DNA of 64,000 bases from assembly GCA_041688385.1 (NCBI GenBank), contig JBDNIH010000168.1, positions 1-64,000 of the forward strand, given 5' to 3'. This document shows positions 35,961 through 45,111 of this stretch, piece by piece (within the stretch, counting starts at the first letter, position 1; each line of letters begins with the position of its first letter). This stretch comes from UBA7662 sp041688385. GTDB lineage: Bacteria; Bacteroidota; Bacteroidia; UBA7662. The position numbers and the translations under genes are program-made. The notes under the pieces were generated by a model. It ran no database searches, was not told the DNA's origin, and worked only from the letters and a program-made list of their open reading frames with translations.

Positions 35961-36764
35961 CTAAGCAGGAAACTGTTTGCGGAGGATATCGAGCAATTCG
36001 GTATAAACAGGAGGTGTGCCGGCTAAAATTTCGAGTCCATAGAGGTATTTATTGCCGCCATGAAAATCAGTGACGATACCGCCCGCTTCTTGAACCAGCA
36101 GGGCTCCCGCAGCTACATCCCAGGGTTTGAGATTGTATTCAAAATAAGCTTCAAAACGCCCGGCAGCAACATAAGCCAGATCGAGCGCTGCAGAACCGAG
36201 TCGGCGCATGCCCTGACTGCCTTGCATACATTGCCGCAGCACCTCGAGATAAGCGGGCATTTTATCGAAATTGTAGTAAGGGAAGCCGGTTGCGAGCAGA
36301 CTTTCGTTCATCGTAGGCACCTTGCTTACGTGTATAGGTTGGCCGTTTAGAAACGCGCCGCCATTTTTTACGGCACTAAAACATTCGCCACGACTGACCT
36401 CATACACCACGCCGAGCTGTAGCGTATCTCCATAAATCAAGGCAATACTTATCGAGAAAAATGGGAGGCCGTGGATGAAGTTAGTGGTGCCATCCAGCGG
36501 ATCGATAATCCAGCGCCAAGCTTTGTCTTCTTGGATAACGGTACCCTCTTCGGTAAGAAAACCGGCATCGGGGAGGAGAACCTCTAGACTAGCGACCAGG
36601 GCTTGCTCCGATTCGCGGTCGACATAACTCACCAAATCATGCAATCCTTTGTATTCAATACGTTCACGCCCAAAACCCTGTAATTCGTTGAGTTGAAACT
36701 TTCCTACCTTACGGCAGAGTTCGATAACTTCCTGAGCGAGTTGTTGAAGGGCAGCTGTGGTCAT
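35961..36764 (-). CDS. inositol monophosphatase family protein (SuhB-like)
   Basis: 267 residues from ATG 36764. The two-metal site is visible: LTEEGTVIQ (Glu), WIIDPLDGTTNFIHGLPFFS (from about residue 83) and WDVAAGALLVQEAGG. Overlaps the lnt stop by ATGA, so translation is coupled. In bacteria these enzymes hydrolyse inositol-1-phosphate and related esters; some also bind the transcription machinery. A frame extension to 36923 lies in lnt and is not used. Confidence 0.93.
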   Translation of the reverse strand: MTTAALQQLAQEVIELCRKVGKFQLNELQGFGRERIEYKGLHDLVSYVDRESEQALVASLEVLLPDAGFLTEEGTVIQEDKAWRWIIDPLDGTTNFIHGLPFFSISIALIYGDTLQLGVVYEVSRGECFSAVKNGGAFLNGQPIHVSKVPTMNESLLATGFPYYNFDKMPAYLEVLRQCMQGSQGMRRLGSAALDLAYVAAGRFEAYFEYNLKPWDVAAGALLVQEAGGIVTDFHGGNKYLYGLEILAGTPPVYTELLDILRKQFPA

Positions 36765-38425
36765 GGTCGAAGAGATTTTTTGGTACGGGAGCGCGCCAGA
36801 CTGATAAGGTAGATTAAAACCGCCAGAAAAGCAGCTGTACGGGGGATATAATCGCCGTAACGGGTATAAAAGCTGAGCTCTTCGTTCAGATGCACTTTTG
36901 CGGTAAGCGTGGTTTGTTCCCACCAGCCGGTTTGCCCCACAATATCACCGCGCTGATTGATAAAGCCGGAGATACCTGTATTGGCCGAACGGGCAACATC
37001 CCGACGGTTTTCGATGGCCCGAAGTCTTGCAAAAGCCATATGCTGGCGGTAGCCATCGGTATCGCCCCACCAGCCGTCGTTGGTGATGATAGCAATGAGG
37101 TTGGCACCATCGCGGATGTAGCTGGTAACAAAACCTCCAAAAATTGATTCATAACAAATCACCGGCGCTGCAGCAATGCCGGCGTGTTGGAAGACGGCTC
37201 TTTCGGTTTGTGTGCCCAGCGTGCCGGACATGCCCCCTAAATTCAAGGCAAAAGCATCGAGTAAACCCATGACTTTGGGGTAGGGCATTTTCTCGACGCC
37301 GACTACCAATTTGCTTTTGTGGTAAACGAGCGGCTCAGCACCATTGCGGTAGAGTAAGGCGCTATTGTGTGGGAGATAATAACCGCCATTGGGGTGTTGA
37401 CGGGCAAAATCAGGAAGTTTTGCCCCTTGTTCGTAGCCGGTAACCGCACTGGCACCGACTAAAAAAGCAGGGCCTTCATAATTGGATAAAAAACTTTTAA
37501 TAGCACCCTGTTGCCAGTTTTCATCTCCCCGGTTCAGCCACAAACTACCCGGAATAGAGGTTTCAGGCCACAAAACCAGTCGGGTTTCGGGTGTCATAGA
37601 GCGGTCGCTGAGCAGCAAAAGGGTGTCGAGCTGCAAACCATATAATTCCTGATCGAATTTACCCGCATAAGGATCAAAATTGGGCTGCACCACCGACACC
37701 TCGGCGGTTAGACCCTTGGCTTGGTAACCCGAATAGGTGGCGTACGACCACACCGCAGGGACAGCCAACAGGACAGCGAAGCGCACATAATAACGCAAAG
37801 CACTCCAGCCAAACCAACGTTTTTCATCTGCATCCACGGCTGGGTTTAAGCGCAGTAAGCTATGTTTGATGGCATAGAATAGGGCAATATTCAACAGCAA
37901 AACCCATAAACTGCCCCCAAAAGCTCCAGTTTTATCGTACCACTGCACCAGTTCAGGGGTATTGGCAAAAGTATTTCCGATAGTTAGCCAAGGAAATTCT
38001 AAATCCCACTGGTAATGCAGGTATTCATAGCTTATCCAGAAGCAAATTAAGCCGACGAGCGCAATACGTTCGCCCATCCGCTTTTTCAGTTGATGGAAGA
38101 GGTAAAATGCCATACTCATCAAGAGGGTATTCGTTAGAATGGATGAAATAGCCCCAATCCAAGCGGCATTTTTAATCCACCACAAGCAAAGGGTGTTGAG
38201 TAGCAGAAATTGCAAGGAGCTCCATAAAAACAGCTGTTTGCCACTGTCGGCCCTGCCGCTGAAAAACAAGTCGTCTTCAATCAGAAGCATAGGCACCAAG
38301 AAAAAAAACGCGAGGTATATTTGGTTGTTGGGTGGAAAAGCCAACCAAAAGAATAAGGCGCCCAATAGCGCATAGAACAACTTAGCGGATCGGGGCTGCG
38401 CCAGCCAAAACAAGTACGAATTCAC
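36761..38425 (-). CDS. lnt: apolipoprotein N-acyltransferase
   Basis: Adds the third acyl chain to lipoproteins in the inner membrane. About 554 residues: N-terminal membrane helices (ALLGALFFWLAFPPNNQIYL and others), then the nitrilase-like domain with catalytic Glu in LVLWPETSIPG, Lys in VYHKSKLVVGVEKMPYP and Cys in PVICYESIFGG, and a last membrane helix (AAFLAVLIYLISLA). The start is uncertain: GTG 38425 overlaps rsmI by 44 bases, while TTG 38380 sits just after the rsmI stop. Confidence 0.94.
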   Translation of the reverse strand: MNSYLFWLAQPRSAKLFYALLGALFFWLAFPPNNQIYLAFFFLVPMLLIEDDLFFSGRADSGKQLFLWSSLQFLLLNTLCLWWIKNAAWIGAISSILTNTLLMSMAFYLFHQLKKRMGERIALVGLICFWISYEYLHYQWDLEFPWLTIGNTFANTPELVQWYDKTGAFGGSLWVLLLNIALFYAIKHSLLRLNPAVDADEKRWFGWSALRYYVRFAVLLAVPAVWSYATYSGYQAKGLTAEVSVVQPNFDPYAGKFDQELYGLQLDTLLLLSDRSMTPETRLVLWPETSIPGSLWLNRGDENWQQGAIKSFLSNYEGPAFLVGASAVTGYEQGAKLPDFARQHPNGGYYLPHNSALLYRNGAEPLVYHKSKLVVGVEKMPYPKVMGLLDAFALNLGGMSGTLGTQTERAVFQHAGIAAAPVICYESIFGGFVTSYIRDGANLIAIITNDGWWGDTDGYRQHMAFARLRAIENRRDVARSANTGISGFINQRGDIVGQTGWWEQTTLTAKVHLNEELSFYTRYGDYIPRTAAFLAVLIYLISLARSRTKKSLRP

Positions 38426-39071
38426 CTTTTGGAGTGGTTTTTTTAAAGTGAGCGGCCAATTCAGTCAAACTGCCACGTCGGGTTTCTTCAAACTTTTTGC
38501 TGATTTCACGCGAAACCGAGGCCTGACGGTCGCCGCAATACACGGCCAACTCTTCTAAGGTTTTGACGATACGGTAGGGCGATTCGTAAAAAACTAAGCT
38601 GCGGGTTTCGGTGGACAGCTCTTTGAGTCGCGTTTGACGCCCTTTTTTCTGGGGTAAAAAGCCTTCAAATACAAAACGGTCGCAGGGCAAGCCTGAAACA
38701 ACTAATGCGGGCACAAAAGCGGTGGCCCCCGGTAAACATTCCATGGGTAATCCAGCTTCGGAACAGGCACGGGCCAACAAAAAACCAGGGTCGGAGATAC
38801 CGGGCGTGCCGGCATCGGAGATGAGTGCGATGGTTTTGCCAGCAGCGATGAGCTCTACCAGTCGTTGGGTTTGGTGGTGTTCGTTGAATTTGTGGTACGA
38901 CTGCAGCGGATTCTTTATGCCGTAATGTTTGAGCAGCACCCCACTAGTACGGGTATCTTCACACAAAATCAAATCAGCCTCGCCCAGCAGCCGCAAAGCA
39001 CGTGCGGTGATGTCTTCGAGGTTGCCAATTGGGGTTGGGATAAAAATGAGACTGCCAGTATCCTTATTCAC
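38382..39071 (-). CDS. rsmI: 16S rRNA (cytidine1402-2'-O)-methyltransferase RsmI
   Basis: Tetrapyrrole-methylase fold enzyme that 2'-O-methylates C1402. Motifs: IPTPIGNLEDITARALRLL, LILCEDTRTSGVLLKHYGI, ALISDAGTPGISDPGFLLA, GATAFVPALVVSGLPCDRF, FEGFLPQKKGRQTRL and VFYESPYRIVKTL. GTG 39071 (10 residues before IPTPIGNL) overlaps the M28 gene by 8 bases; ATG 39092 would add seven residues. Confidence 0.95.
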   Translation of the reverse strand: MNKDTGSLIFIPTPIGNLEDITARALRLLGEADLILCEDTRTSGVLLKHYGIKNPLQSYHKFNEHHQTQRLVELIAAGKTIALISDAGTPGISDPGFLLARACSEAGLPMECLPGATAFVPALVVSGLPCDRFVFEGFLPQKKGRQTRLKELSTETRSLVFYESPYRIVKTLEELAVYCGDRQASVSREISKKFEETRRGSLTELAAHFKKTTPKGEFVLVLAGAAPIR

Positions 39072-40260
39072 GGCCTTGAAGATAAGTGGCAAAATCGGCT
39101 ATCAAACCAAAAATGGCTTCATAATGCGAAAATGGAAGTGCCTCGGCTACGTCAAAAACATTGTGGTAGGCGGTAACGTCACCAAGGGTGTAGATGAAAA
39201 AGGCAGGGACTTTCCGGCGACTAAAGGGATAATGGTCACTATTGCGGGTGTTCTCGCGGGCTACAACTTTGGCAAGCTGATAGGTACTTGCATTACGATC
39301 GACTAAATATTGGTAGGCTTCCCGGTGACTAGTAGCATTCACCACAGTGATGCCTTCGCTGCCACCACCCATCAAATCGAGGTTAATGACAAAGCGGATG
39401 GAAGAGAGGGGAACCAGTGGGTCTTCCTCTACAAAATAAGAACTGCCAACTAATCCAGCTTCTTCGGCACCAAAAGCAATGAAAAGGAGGGAGTAGGCCG
39501 GACGGTTTTGTGGCTGACTAAAATGCCGGGCTAAGTCAAGCAGCATGGCCGTACCCGAGGCATTGTCGTGAGCACCGGGGAAGGTGGTTTGTGTACCCAT
39601 CTGTCCAAGATGATCGTAATGTGCGCATATCACCACAAAGGAATCGGGGCGTGAACTGCCGCGCAGCAAACCTACTACATTGGCTTGACGTTGTTCCTTA
39701 AACTGACTGTTGACGATATAATCGACCCGCTTCAGTTTGACGGGCAGCACGCTGTCTTGCACCAAAAAGCGTAGCTGCGGTTGCACATCTCGCCCTACCG
39801 CCCATATTAAGGGGTTGGAGGTCGTTTCAATGAGAACAGGCTTAGTAGGCCCAGCGGCTAAACGCGGGGCGGCTTGACTTTGTGCATGTACTTCCACTTC
39901 TTTACCAGGTCTGGCTTTTTGACCACTACCTGCCCGACTTTGTGGATGTACGAGGTAGTGGATGCCAGGCGTGAGCAACCGGCCATTGAGGCGTAACCCT
40001 ACCGTGTCGGGGAAGGTGTTGACTTCGAGCGAAAACCATTGCCGGTAATCGGTGCCAATGCTTTCGAGCCCAAGGCGGTTAAACTCCCTAGCGATGGCTT
40101 CGGCAGCGAGCTGTTGCCCATCGGCTACATAACCGCGACCCGAAAAAGTGCTACTCGACAGGGTATCTACCCATTTTTGGGCATAAAGCCGGTTTTGCCC
40201 GTACAAAAGTGCCGGGCAGAGGAGAAATAAAAGGAGGATGTTAGCCCGACACCAATTCAA
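39064..40260 (-). CDS. M28-family zinc metallopeptidase, exported
   Basis: 398 residues: a hydrophobic leader (ANILLLFLLCPALLYGQ) and a protease-associated insertion (about 85-175), then the M28 zinc site: CAHYDHLG, GAHDNASGTAMLLDLAR (bridging Asp), FGAEEAGLVGS (catalytic Glu and Glu ligand), NLDLMGGGSEG and NSDHYPFSR. An aminopeptidase or carboxypeptidase of the periplasm or surface. Start is TTG 40260, overlapping purS by 20 bases. Confidence 0.9.
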   Translation of the reverse strand: MNWCRANILLLFLLCPALLYGQNRLYAQKWVDTLSSSTFSGRGYVADGQQLAAEAIAREFNRLGLESIGTDYRQWFSLEVNTFPDTVGLRLNGRLLTPGIHYLVHPQSRAGSGQKARPGKEVEVHAQSQAAPRLAAGPTKPVLIETTSNPLIWAVGRDVQPQLRFLVQDSVLPVKLKRVDYIVNSQFKEQRQANVVGLLRGSSRPDSFVVICAHYDHLGQMGTQTTFPGAHDNASGTAMLLDLARHFSQPQNRPAYSLLFIAFGAEEAGLVGSSYFVEEDPLVPLSSIRFVINLDLMGGGSEGITVVNATSHREAYQYLVDRNASTYQLAKVVARENTRNSDHYPFSRRKVPAFFIYTLGDVTAYHNVFDVAEALPFSHYEAIFGLIADFATYLQGRE

Positions 40261-40492
40261 AACGGTACGACTCCATGATGAGGTTGGCTAGCAATTTTTT
40301 GCAAGCAGCATCTACTTCGGCATGTGCTTCAACCTCTGTAGCTGCTTCGAGCTGTAAGGTGATGTGTTTACCCACACGGACCGAGCTGATATTGTTAAGT
40401 CCGAGGTTGCGTAGGCCAGCGTTAACGGCTTTACCCTGAGGATCTAACAAAGCTTCGAGGGGCATGATGTCGATTTCGGCGCGGAATTTCAT
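40241..40492 (-). CDS. purS: phosphoribosylformylglycinamidine synthase subunit PurS
   Basis: 83-residue subunit that links PurL and PurQ in the fourth step of purine synthesis. FRAEIDIMPLEALLDPQGKA, VRVGKHITLQLEA and CKKLLANLIMESYRFEL fit the family. PurL and PurQ are not in the window. It overlaps pssA by four bases and the M28 peptidase by 20, an unusual setting. Confidence 0.88.
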   Translation of the reverse strand: MKFRAEIDIMPLEALLDPQGKAVNAGLRNLGLNNISSVRVGKHITLQLEAATEVEAHAEVDAACKKLLANLIMESYRFELVSG

Positions 40493-41187
40493 CTGATATT
40501 GGGCTTAAATAGTGCCAGCACAGCCGACACTAAAATGTACGCCAAAATTACAAAAGCCAAGCCGAGGTAGGACAGGGAAATAATGAGAATTAACGAAAAA
40601 ATCAGAAATACATAGACGAGTTCGTTTCCTTTCCATCCAAAGTGTTTGAATTTGAGAGCAAATAGCTCAAAAGGAGCATTCAGTAATAGGGCTAAGCCAA
40701 AGGAAAAACCAGCGACCATCGTTTTATTTAGCTCTGGTAAGCGGGATTGTGGACTGCTGAACAACCAAATGAGCAAAGAGGCTACTAAAATGGCGCTGGC
40801 AGGGGTTGGCAGGCCGATGAACTTATCGCTCTGGCGGGTATCGTGGTTAAATCGCGCCAGCCGCAAAGCCGATAACAACGGTAAGAGGAGTGCGGTATAC
40901 TCCAGACCAATGAATCCCGGTACCGAAGCAGACAATTGGTATAACAGCAGGCCTGGCAAAACGCCAAAACTAACCACGTCCGCCAAAGAATCGAGGTCCT
41001 TGCCGATAGGAGAGCTGGCCTTCAAAGCTCGGGCAGCAAATCCATCGAAAAAATCGAGCGCAGCTGCGATATAAATACAACGTGCAGCGCTGATTAAATC
41101 GCCCCAGCCGGCGAAAATGATGCCTAAACAGCCCAACAGCAGATTGGACAGGGTAATGATATTGGGGATATGTCGGAGTAAAGCCAT
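40489..41187 (-). CDS. pssA: CDP-diacylglycerol-serine O-phosphatidyltransferase
   Basis: Makes phosphatidylserine, precursor of phosphatidylethanolamine. 232 residues with about seven membrane helices. The CDP-alcohol phosphotransferase signature is complete: DFFDGFAARALKASSPIGKD followed by LDSLADVVSFG (D-G-A-R-G-D-D pattern, about 45-75). First gene of the long overlapping minus-strand run through suhB. Confidence 0.95.
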   Translation of the reverse strand: MALLRHIPNIITLSNLLLGCLGIIFAGWGDLISAARCIYIAAALDFFDGFAARALKASSPIGKDLDSLADVVSFGVLPGLLLYQLSASVPGFIGLEYTALLLPLLSALRLARFNHDTRQSDKFIGLPTPASAILVASLLIWLFSSPQSRLPELNKTMVAGFSFGLALLLNAPFELFALKFKHFGWKGNELVYVFLIFSLILIISLSYLGLAFVILAYILVSAVLALFKPNIR

Positions 41188-41232
41188 AAGATTGACTGAA
41201 TTTGGCTAAATTACAGCATTGAATTAGCTCCT

Positions 41233-42192
41233 ATGCGTATTGTCTTCTTTTTTCTGTTATCGCTGTTGTGTTTTACCAGTCTTGCTGTGGCTCAGCCCAT
41301 CGCTTTTGCCGTTCATGGTGGCGCTGGTGCAGCAGATTCAATGAAGATGTCGCCGGCTTTGCGGTCTGCTATCTCGGCTGCCCTCACAGAAGCCGTTCAG
41401 GCGGGTTACTCCATACTCGAAAAGGGAGGAACTAGCCTCGAAGCGGTTGAAGCGGCCATCATCTTACTCGAAAACTCACCCCTATTTAATGCCGGAAAGG
41501 GGGCGGTTACCACTTCTACAGGTATTTGCGAATTGGATGCTGCAATTATGGATGGTAAAACGGGTATGGCCGGCGCTGTAGCGGGTTTACATCACATCAA
41601 GAACCCAATTAGTCTCGCACGTTTGGTGAAAGACAGCACCCAGCACGTGATGCTGATTGGCGAGGGAGCAGAAGCTTTTGCTAAAACCCAAACAGTAGAA
41701 TGGGTGAGTCCTTTGTATTTTCTAGAAAAATCGGAACTCAAAGGTGTGGGCCCTGAAGTTGTACAGCTCCACGACACTAAATTTGGCACCGTAGGCGCTG
41801 TGGCCCTCGACAAAGCCGGAAATCTAGCTGCCGGAACTTCCACGGGGGGCATGCAAGGCAAAAAATTCGGACGGGTAGGGGATGTGCCCATTATTGGAGC
41901 AGGAACGTATGCCAACAATGCCTCGGTGGCTGTGAGCTGCACTGGTCATGGCGAATATTTTATACGTGAAGTGGTAGGTCATGAACTGTCGGCCTTGGTC
42001 ATGTACAAAGGACTTACCCTCCAAGAAGCTGGAGATGAGTTAGTTATGGATCGATTGGCAAAAAGCGGCGGAAAGGGCGGTTTAATTGCCATCGACAAAG
42101 CCGGCAACATTCACATGCCCTTCAATACGCCTGCTATGCTGCGCGCCAGCAAAGATGCCCGGGGTCATTTATATGTCCGCCTCTGGAAATAG
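41233..42192 (+). CDS. isoaspartyl peptidase/L-asparaginase (Ntn hydrolase), exported
   Basis: 319 residues with a signal peptide (RIVFFFLLSLLCFTSLAVAQ), then the type-2 asparaginase fold: VHGGAGAADSM, GYSILEKGGTSLEAVEAAI, PLFNAGKGAVTTSTGICELDAAIMDG, AVAGLHHIKNPISLAR. The autocleavage site precedes the Thr of DTKFGTVGAVALD, and downstream are AGTSTGGMQGKKFGRVGDVP and IIGAGTYANN. Removes beta-aspartyl residues from peptides or hydrolyses asparagine in the periplasm. Confidence 0.94.
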   Translation: MRIVFFFLLSLLCFTSLAVAQPIAFAVHGGAGAADSMKMSPALRSAISAALTEAVQAGYSILEKGGTSLEAVEAAIILLENSPLFNAGKGAVTTSTGICELDAAIMDGKTGMAGAVAGLHHIKNPISLARLVKDSTQHVMLIGEGAEAFAKTQTVEWVSPLYFLEKSELKGVGPEVVQLHDTKFGTVGAVALDKAGNLAAGTSTGGMQGKKFGRVGDVPIIGAGTYANNASVAVSCTGHGEYFIREVVGHELSALVMYKGLTLQEAGDELVMDRLAKSGGKGGLIAIDKAGNIHMPFNTPAMLRASKDARGHLYVRLWK

Positions 42193-42273
42193 CTTAAAAC
42201 AAGCAAAGCAGGGTTTAACATATACTATGCTTTAAAATGTGAACGCGAGCGCATTAGCGTACAAAATTCGTGT

Positions 42274-42281
42274 TATCTTTG
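42274..42281 (+). promoter_or_regulatory. -7 promoter element (TATCTTTG) for the desaturase
   Basis: TATCTTTG ends 48 bases before the desaturase ATG. No clear -33. Confidence 0.5.
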
Positions 42282-42329
42282 TACCAGCATGTCCAAAATT
42301 ATAATGGCGTGTGTTAGTTAACTTAACCT

Positions 42330-43400
42330 ATGATTACACCTGCAATTCGCTTTCAGCGCAAGGATGACACCGGTTTTGCCCGGGAACTAAAAAACCGCAT
42401 TGATAACTATTTCCAAGAGAATAAACTTAACAAAACCGGCGGTAGTCGGATGGTTTGGAAAGCAGTTGGCATGATGAGTATGTATTTGCTTCCTTACGGC
42501 TTGATTTTATCAGGCATGTTTGGCCCTTGGACCATGCTCTTACTCTGCATCTGGATGGGCGCAGGCCTCGCCGGTGTAGGAATGTCGGTGATGCACGATG
42601 CTTGTCACGGTGCTTTTTCTGAAAAACGTTGGGTAAACAAATTATTTGCCCGTTCTATGTATCTAGTTGGCGGTAACGTATACAACTGGAAAATCCAGCA
42701 CAATACACTACACCATACCTTTACCAATGTGCACCATGCCGATGAGGATATTGCTGGTAAAGCTTTTCTTCGCCTCGACCGTAACGACGAGCTGAAACCA
42801 AGTCATCGCTTCCAGCATTATTATGCCTTCGGACTTTACACCCTCATGACCATGGCTTTCCACGTGAAAGACTTTCGTCAGGTATGGAATTGGGGCAAAC
42901 AAACGTCGAGCAAGGTATTTGCGAAAGAATTTGTCCTGCTCGTATTAGGCAAATTATTCTTCTTTGCTTTTGTGTTGGTTCCGCCAATGTTGGTATTGGA
43001 TGTGGCTTTTTGGCAGGTATTAATCGGCTTTATGGCCGTGAACCTGACTTCAGGTTTTGTGCTTTCGGTGGTTTTTCAACTCGCTCACATTGTTGAAGAG
43101 GCCGAACAAATCAAAGCCGAAGAAGGTGAAATCAACCATGTTTTTGCGGTTCACCAACTCAAAACCACAGCTAACTTCTCACCCCGCAGTAAATTCCTTA
43201 CTTGGTATTTGGGCGGTCTGAACTTCCAAGTGGAGCACCATTTGTTTCCGAACATCTGTCACCTTCACTACAAACATTTAGCACCTATCGTTGAAAAAAC
43301 GGCACGTGAGTATGATGTGTCTTATCACATGCATCAAACGTTTGGAAGTGCGCTGAGTTCGCACATGCGATTGCTCAAACGACTTGGCACACAACCTTAA
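42330..43400 (+). CDS. membrane fatty-acid (acyl-CoA/acyl-lipid) desaturase
   Basis: 356 residues with four membrane helices in two pairs. Three His boxes bind the di-iron centre: HDACHG (about 89), HNTLHHTFTNVHHADED (about 123) and QVEHHLFPNICHLHY (about 299). The Gln in the last box (QxxHH) is the front-end/delta-6-like class. No fused cytochrome b5 is present. Probably adjusts membrane fluidity; regiospecificity cannot be inferred. Followed by a clean terminator. Confidence 0.93.
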   Translation: MITPAIRFQRKDDTGFARELKNRIDNYFQENKLNKTGGSRMVWKAVGMMSMYLLPYGLILSGMFGPWTMLLLCIWMGAGLAGVGMSVMHDACHGAFSEKRWVNKLFARSMYLVGGNVYNWKIQHNTLHHTFTNVHHADEDIAGKAFLRLDRNDELKPSHRFQHYYAFGLYTLMTMAFHVKDFRQVWNWGKQTSSKVFAKEFVLLVLGKLFFFAFVLVPPMLVLDVAFWQVLIGFMAVNLTSGFVLSVVFQLAHIVEEAEQIKAEEGEINHVFAVHQLKTTANFSPRSKFLTWYLGGLNFQVEHHLFPNICHLHYKHLAPIVEKTAREYDVSYHMHQTFGSALSSHMRLLKRLGTQP

Positions 43401-43471
43401 ACCTGGTTTACAGTGACAATTTTTTGCCACAAACATTGAATTAAAAAACGTCAAGTCTAAAGCTTAAAGAG

Positions 43472-43497
43472 AGTCCCGCACCGCGGGACTTTTTTTA
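43472..43497 (+). terminator. Rho-independent terminator after the desaturase
   Basis: AGTCCCGC (43472-43479) pairs with GCGGGACT (43483-43490), loop ACC, then seven T residues. The rest of the spacer to 43728 shows no gene. Confidence 0.9.
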
Positions 43498-43728
43498 TTC
43501 ATACGGTTTTGCTCCTTGAAAAACGAGTAGGTTTTGCGCCTGTCTCCATACCCTAACCGCTTGAAAAGAGAGTTAGCGCATATTTTAGGGTGCTCCTATT
43601 TAAACGAATGACTATAGATTCAAGAAACGTTTTGGGATTTATATTGCAGTCTGCCGGTAGACCTCCTTTACTTTAGGAAATTTATGAACACGTACAAATT
43701 CCGTTAAACAACAAGAGCACCGTTGCGT

Positions 43729-43736
43729 TAACTTTG
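43729..43736 (+). promoter_or_regulatory. -7 promoter element (TAACTTTG) for mrp
   Basis: Ends 4 bases before the ATG at 43741, predicting a leaderless mRNA. Confidence 0.6.
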
Positions 43737-43740
43737 TATC

Positions 43741-44817
43741 ATGGCTGTACAACCTACCGAAGCTGCTGTTTTAGCCGCACTGAGCCGAGTAATCGAGCCG
43801 GATTTGCGCAAAGATCTAGTAAGCCTGAAGATGATTAAAACGCTGGAAACAGCACCAAATCTTATTCGTTTTTCCATCGAACTAACCACACCGGCTTGTC
43901 CGCTGAAAGATCAGATCGAAGCTGACTGCCGCCGTGAACTAGCGGTTGATTTTGGAGAAACACCTGTTGAGATCAAAATGACTGCCAGGGTAATTGGTCA
44001 GGGCAGTGCCCGCGACTTGATACCCAACGTTAAAAACGTGGTACTCGTTGCTTCCGGCAAAGGTGGCGTAGGGAAGAGCACGGTCTCTGCCAACCTTGCC
44101 ATCGCTTTGGCGCAAACGGGTGCAAAAGTAGGTTTGATGGATGCTGATATTCACGGCCCGAGTCTCCCGATGATGTTTGGACTGCAAGGGCAGCGTCCCG
44201 AAATGGAGGGCGACACCATACTGCCTATCGAAAAATACGGCATCCGCACGATGTCTATTGGTTTGTTGGTCGATGCCAAACAAGCTATCGTGTGGCGTGG
44301 CCCCATGGTGAGCAAGGCCCTGCGCCAGTTTTTTACCGATGTGCAATGGGGTGAACTGGATTATTTGCTCATCGATTTGCCACCCGGTACCGGCGACATC
44401 CACCTCACACTGGCTCAATTACTTAAGGTAGCAGGAGCGGTAATCGTTACTACACCCCAACAAATCGCCTTGGCCGATGCCCGAAAAGCTGCAGGCATGT
44501 TCCGCATGCAAGGCATTGAGATACCAGTTTTGGGTGTAATTGAAAATATGTCGTGGTTTACGCCTATCGCCCACCCCGACGAAAAATACTATCTGTTCGG
44601 TCGCGGCGGCGGTACCAGTCTGGGTGAAGAGCTGAATGTCCCACTCCTTGGTCAAATTCCGCTCGTTCAAGGCATAGCAGAAGCCGCTGATAGTGGTCGC
44701 CCAATTGTACTTGACGAAGGCAATCCTGCGGCTTTGTACTATAACCAACTTGCTGGCGTGCTGGCACAACAACTTTCCTTGGGTAACCTCGCAGCCTTAA
44801 ACCCGGTGGAGGGGTAA
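43741..44817 (+). CDS. apbC: Mrp/NBP35-family ATP-binding iron-sulfur carrier
   Basis: 358 residues: an N-terminal MIP18/DUF59 domain (about 1-90), then a deviant-Walker P-loop GKGGVGKSTVSANLA (from about residue 106), MDADIHGPSLPMMFG, LIDLPPGTGDIHLTLAQ and TTPQQIALADARKA. The CxxC seen in some homologues is absent: after ENMSWFTP comes HPDEKYYLFGRGGG. Carries [4Fe-4S] clusters to apoproteins. Followed by a small Nfu gene, which fits one pathway. Confidence 0.94.
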   Translation: MAVQPTEAAVLAALSRVIEPDLRKDLVSLKMIKTLETAPNLIRFSIELTTPACPLKDQIEADCRRELAVDFGETPVEIKMTARVIGQGSARDLIPNVKNVVLVASGKGGVGKSTVSANLAIALAQTGAKVGLMDADIHGPSLPMMFGLQGQRPEMEGDTILPIEKYGIRTMSIGLLVDAKQAIVWRGPMVSKALRQFFTDVQWGELDYLLIDLPPGTGDIHLTLAQLLKVAGAVIVTTPQQIALADARKAAGMFRMQGIEIPVLGVIENMSWFTPIAHPDEKYYLFGRGGGTSLGEELNVPLLGQIPLVQGIAEAADSGRPIVLDEGNPAALYYNQLAGVLAQQLSLGNLAALNPVEG

Positions 44818-44834
44818 GCTGTTGGTAAATAGCC

Positions 44835-44842
44835 TATTTTTG
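44835..44842 (+). promoter_or_regulatory. -7 promoter element (TATTTTTG) for the small nfu gene
   Basis: Ends 8 bases before ATG 44851. The nfu-pyrF pair may therefore be expressed separately from mrp. Confidence 0.45.
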
Positions 44843-44850
44843 TAAACATT

Positions 44851-45111
44851 ATGGTGAATGCCGATTTGATAAAGAGAGTAGAAGAAGCCCTAGAAAATAT
44901 CCGGCCGTATTTACAAACCGATGGTGGAGATGTCGAAATTATCGATATCACACCGGAAATGGTGGTGAGATTGCGTTTATTGGGCAGTTGCGAAAGCTGC
45001 AGCATGAGTGCAATGACCATGAAAGCCGGCATCGAAAAAACCATACGTAAAAGTATACCCGAAATCACAGGCGTAGAAGCCATTAGCGGTACCCAAATTC
45101 ACCAGGAATGA
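44851..45111 (+). CDS. NifU-like C-terminal domain protein (Nfu)
   Basis: 86 residues, only the Nfu cluster domain: EALENIRPYLQTDGGDVEII, LLGSCESCSMSAMTMKAGIE with the CxxC near residues 47-50, then SIPEITGVEAI. Scaffold or carrier for [4Fe-4S] clusters, next to Mrp. The stop overlaps the pyrF start by ATGA. Confidence 0.93.
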   Translation: MVNADLIKRVEEALENIRPYLQTDGGDVEIIDITPEMVVRLRLLGSCESCSMSAMTMKAGIEKTIRKSIPEITGVEAISGTQIHQE

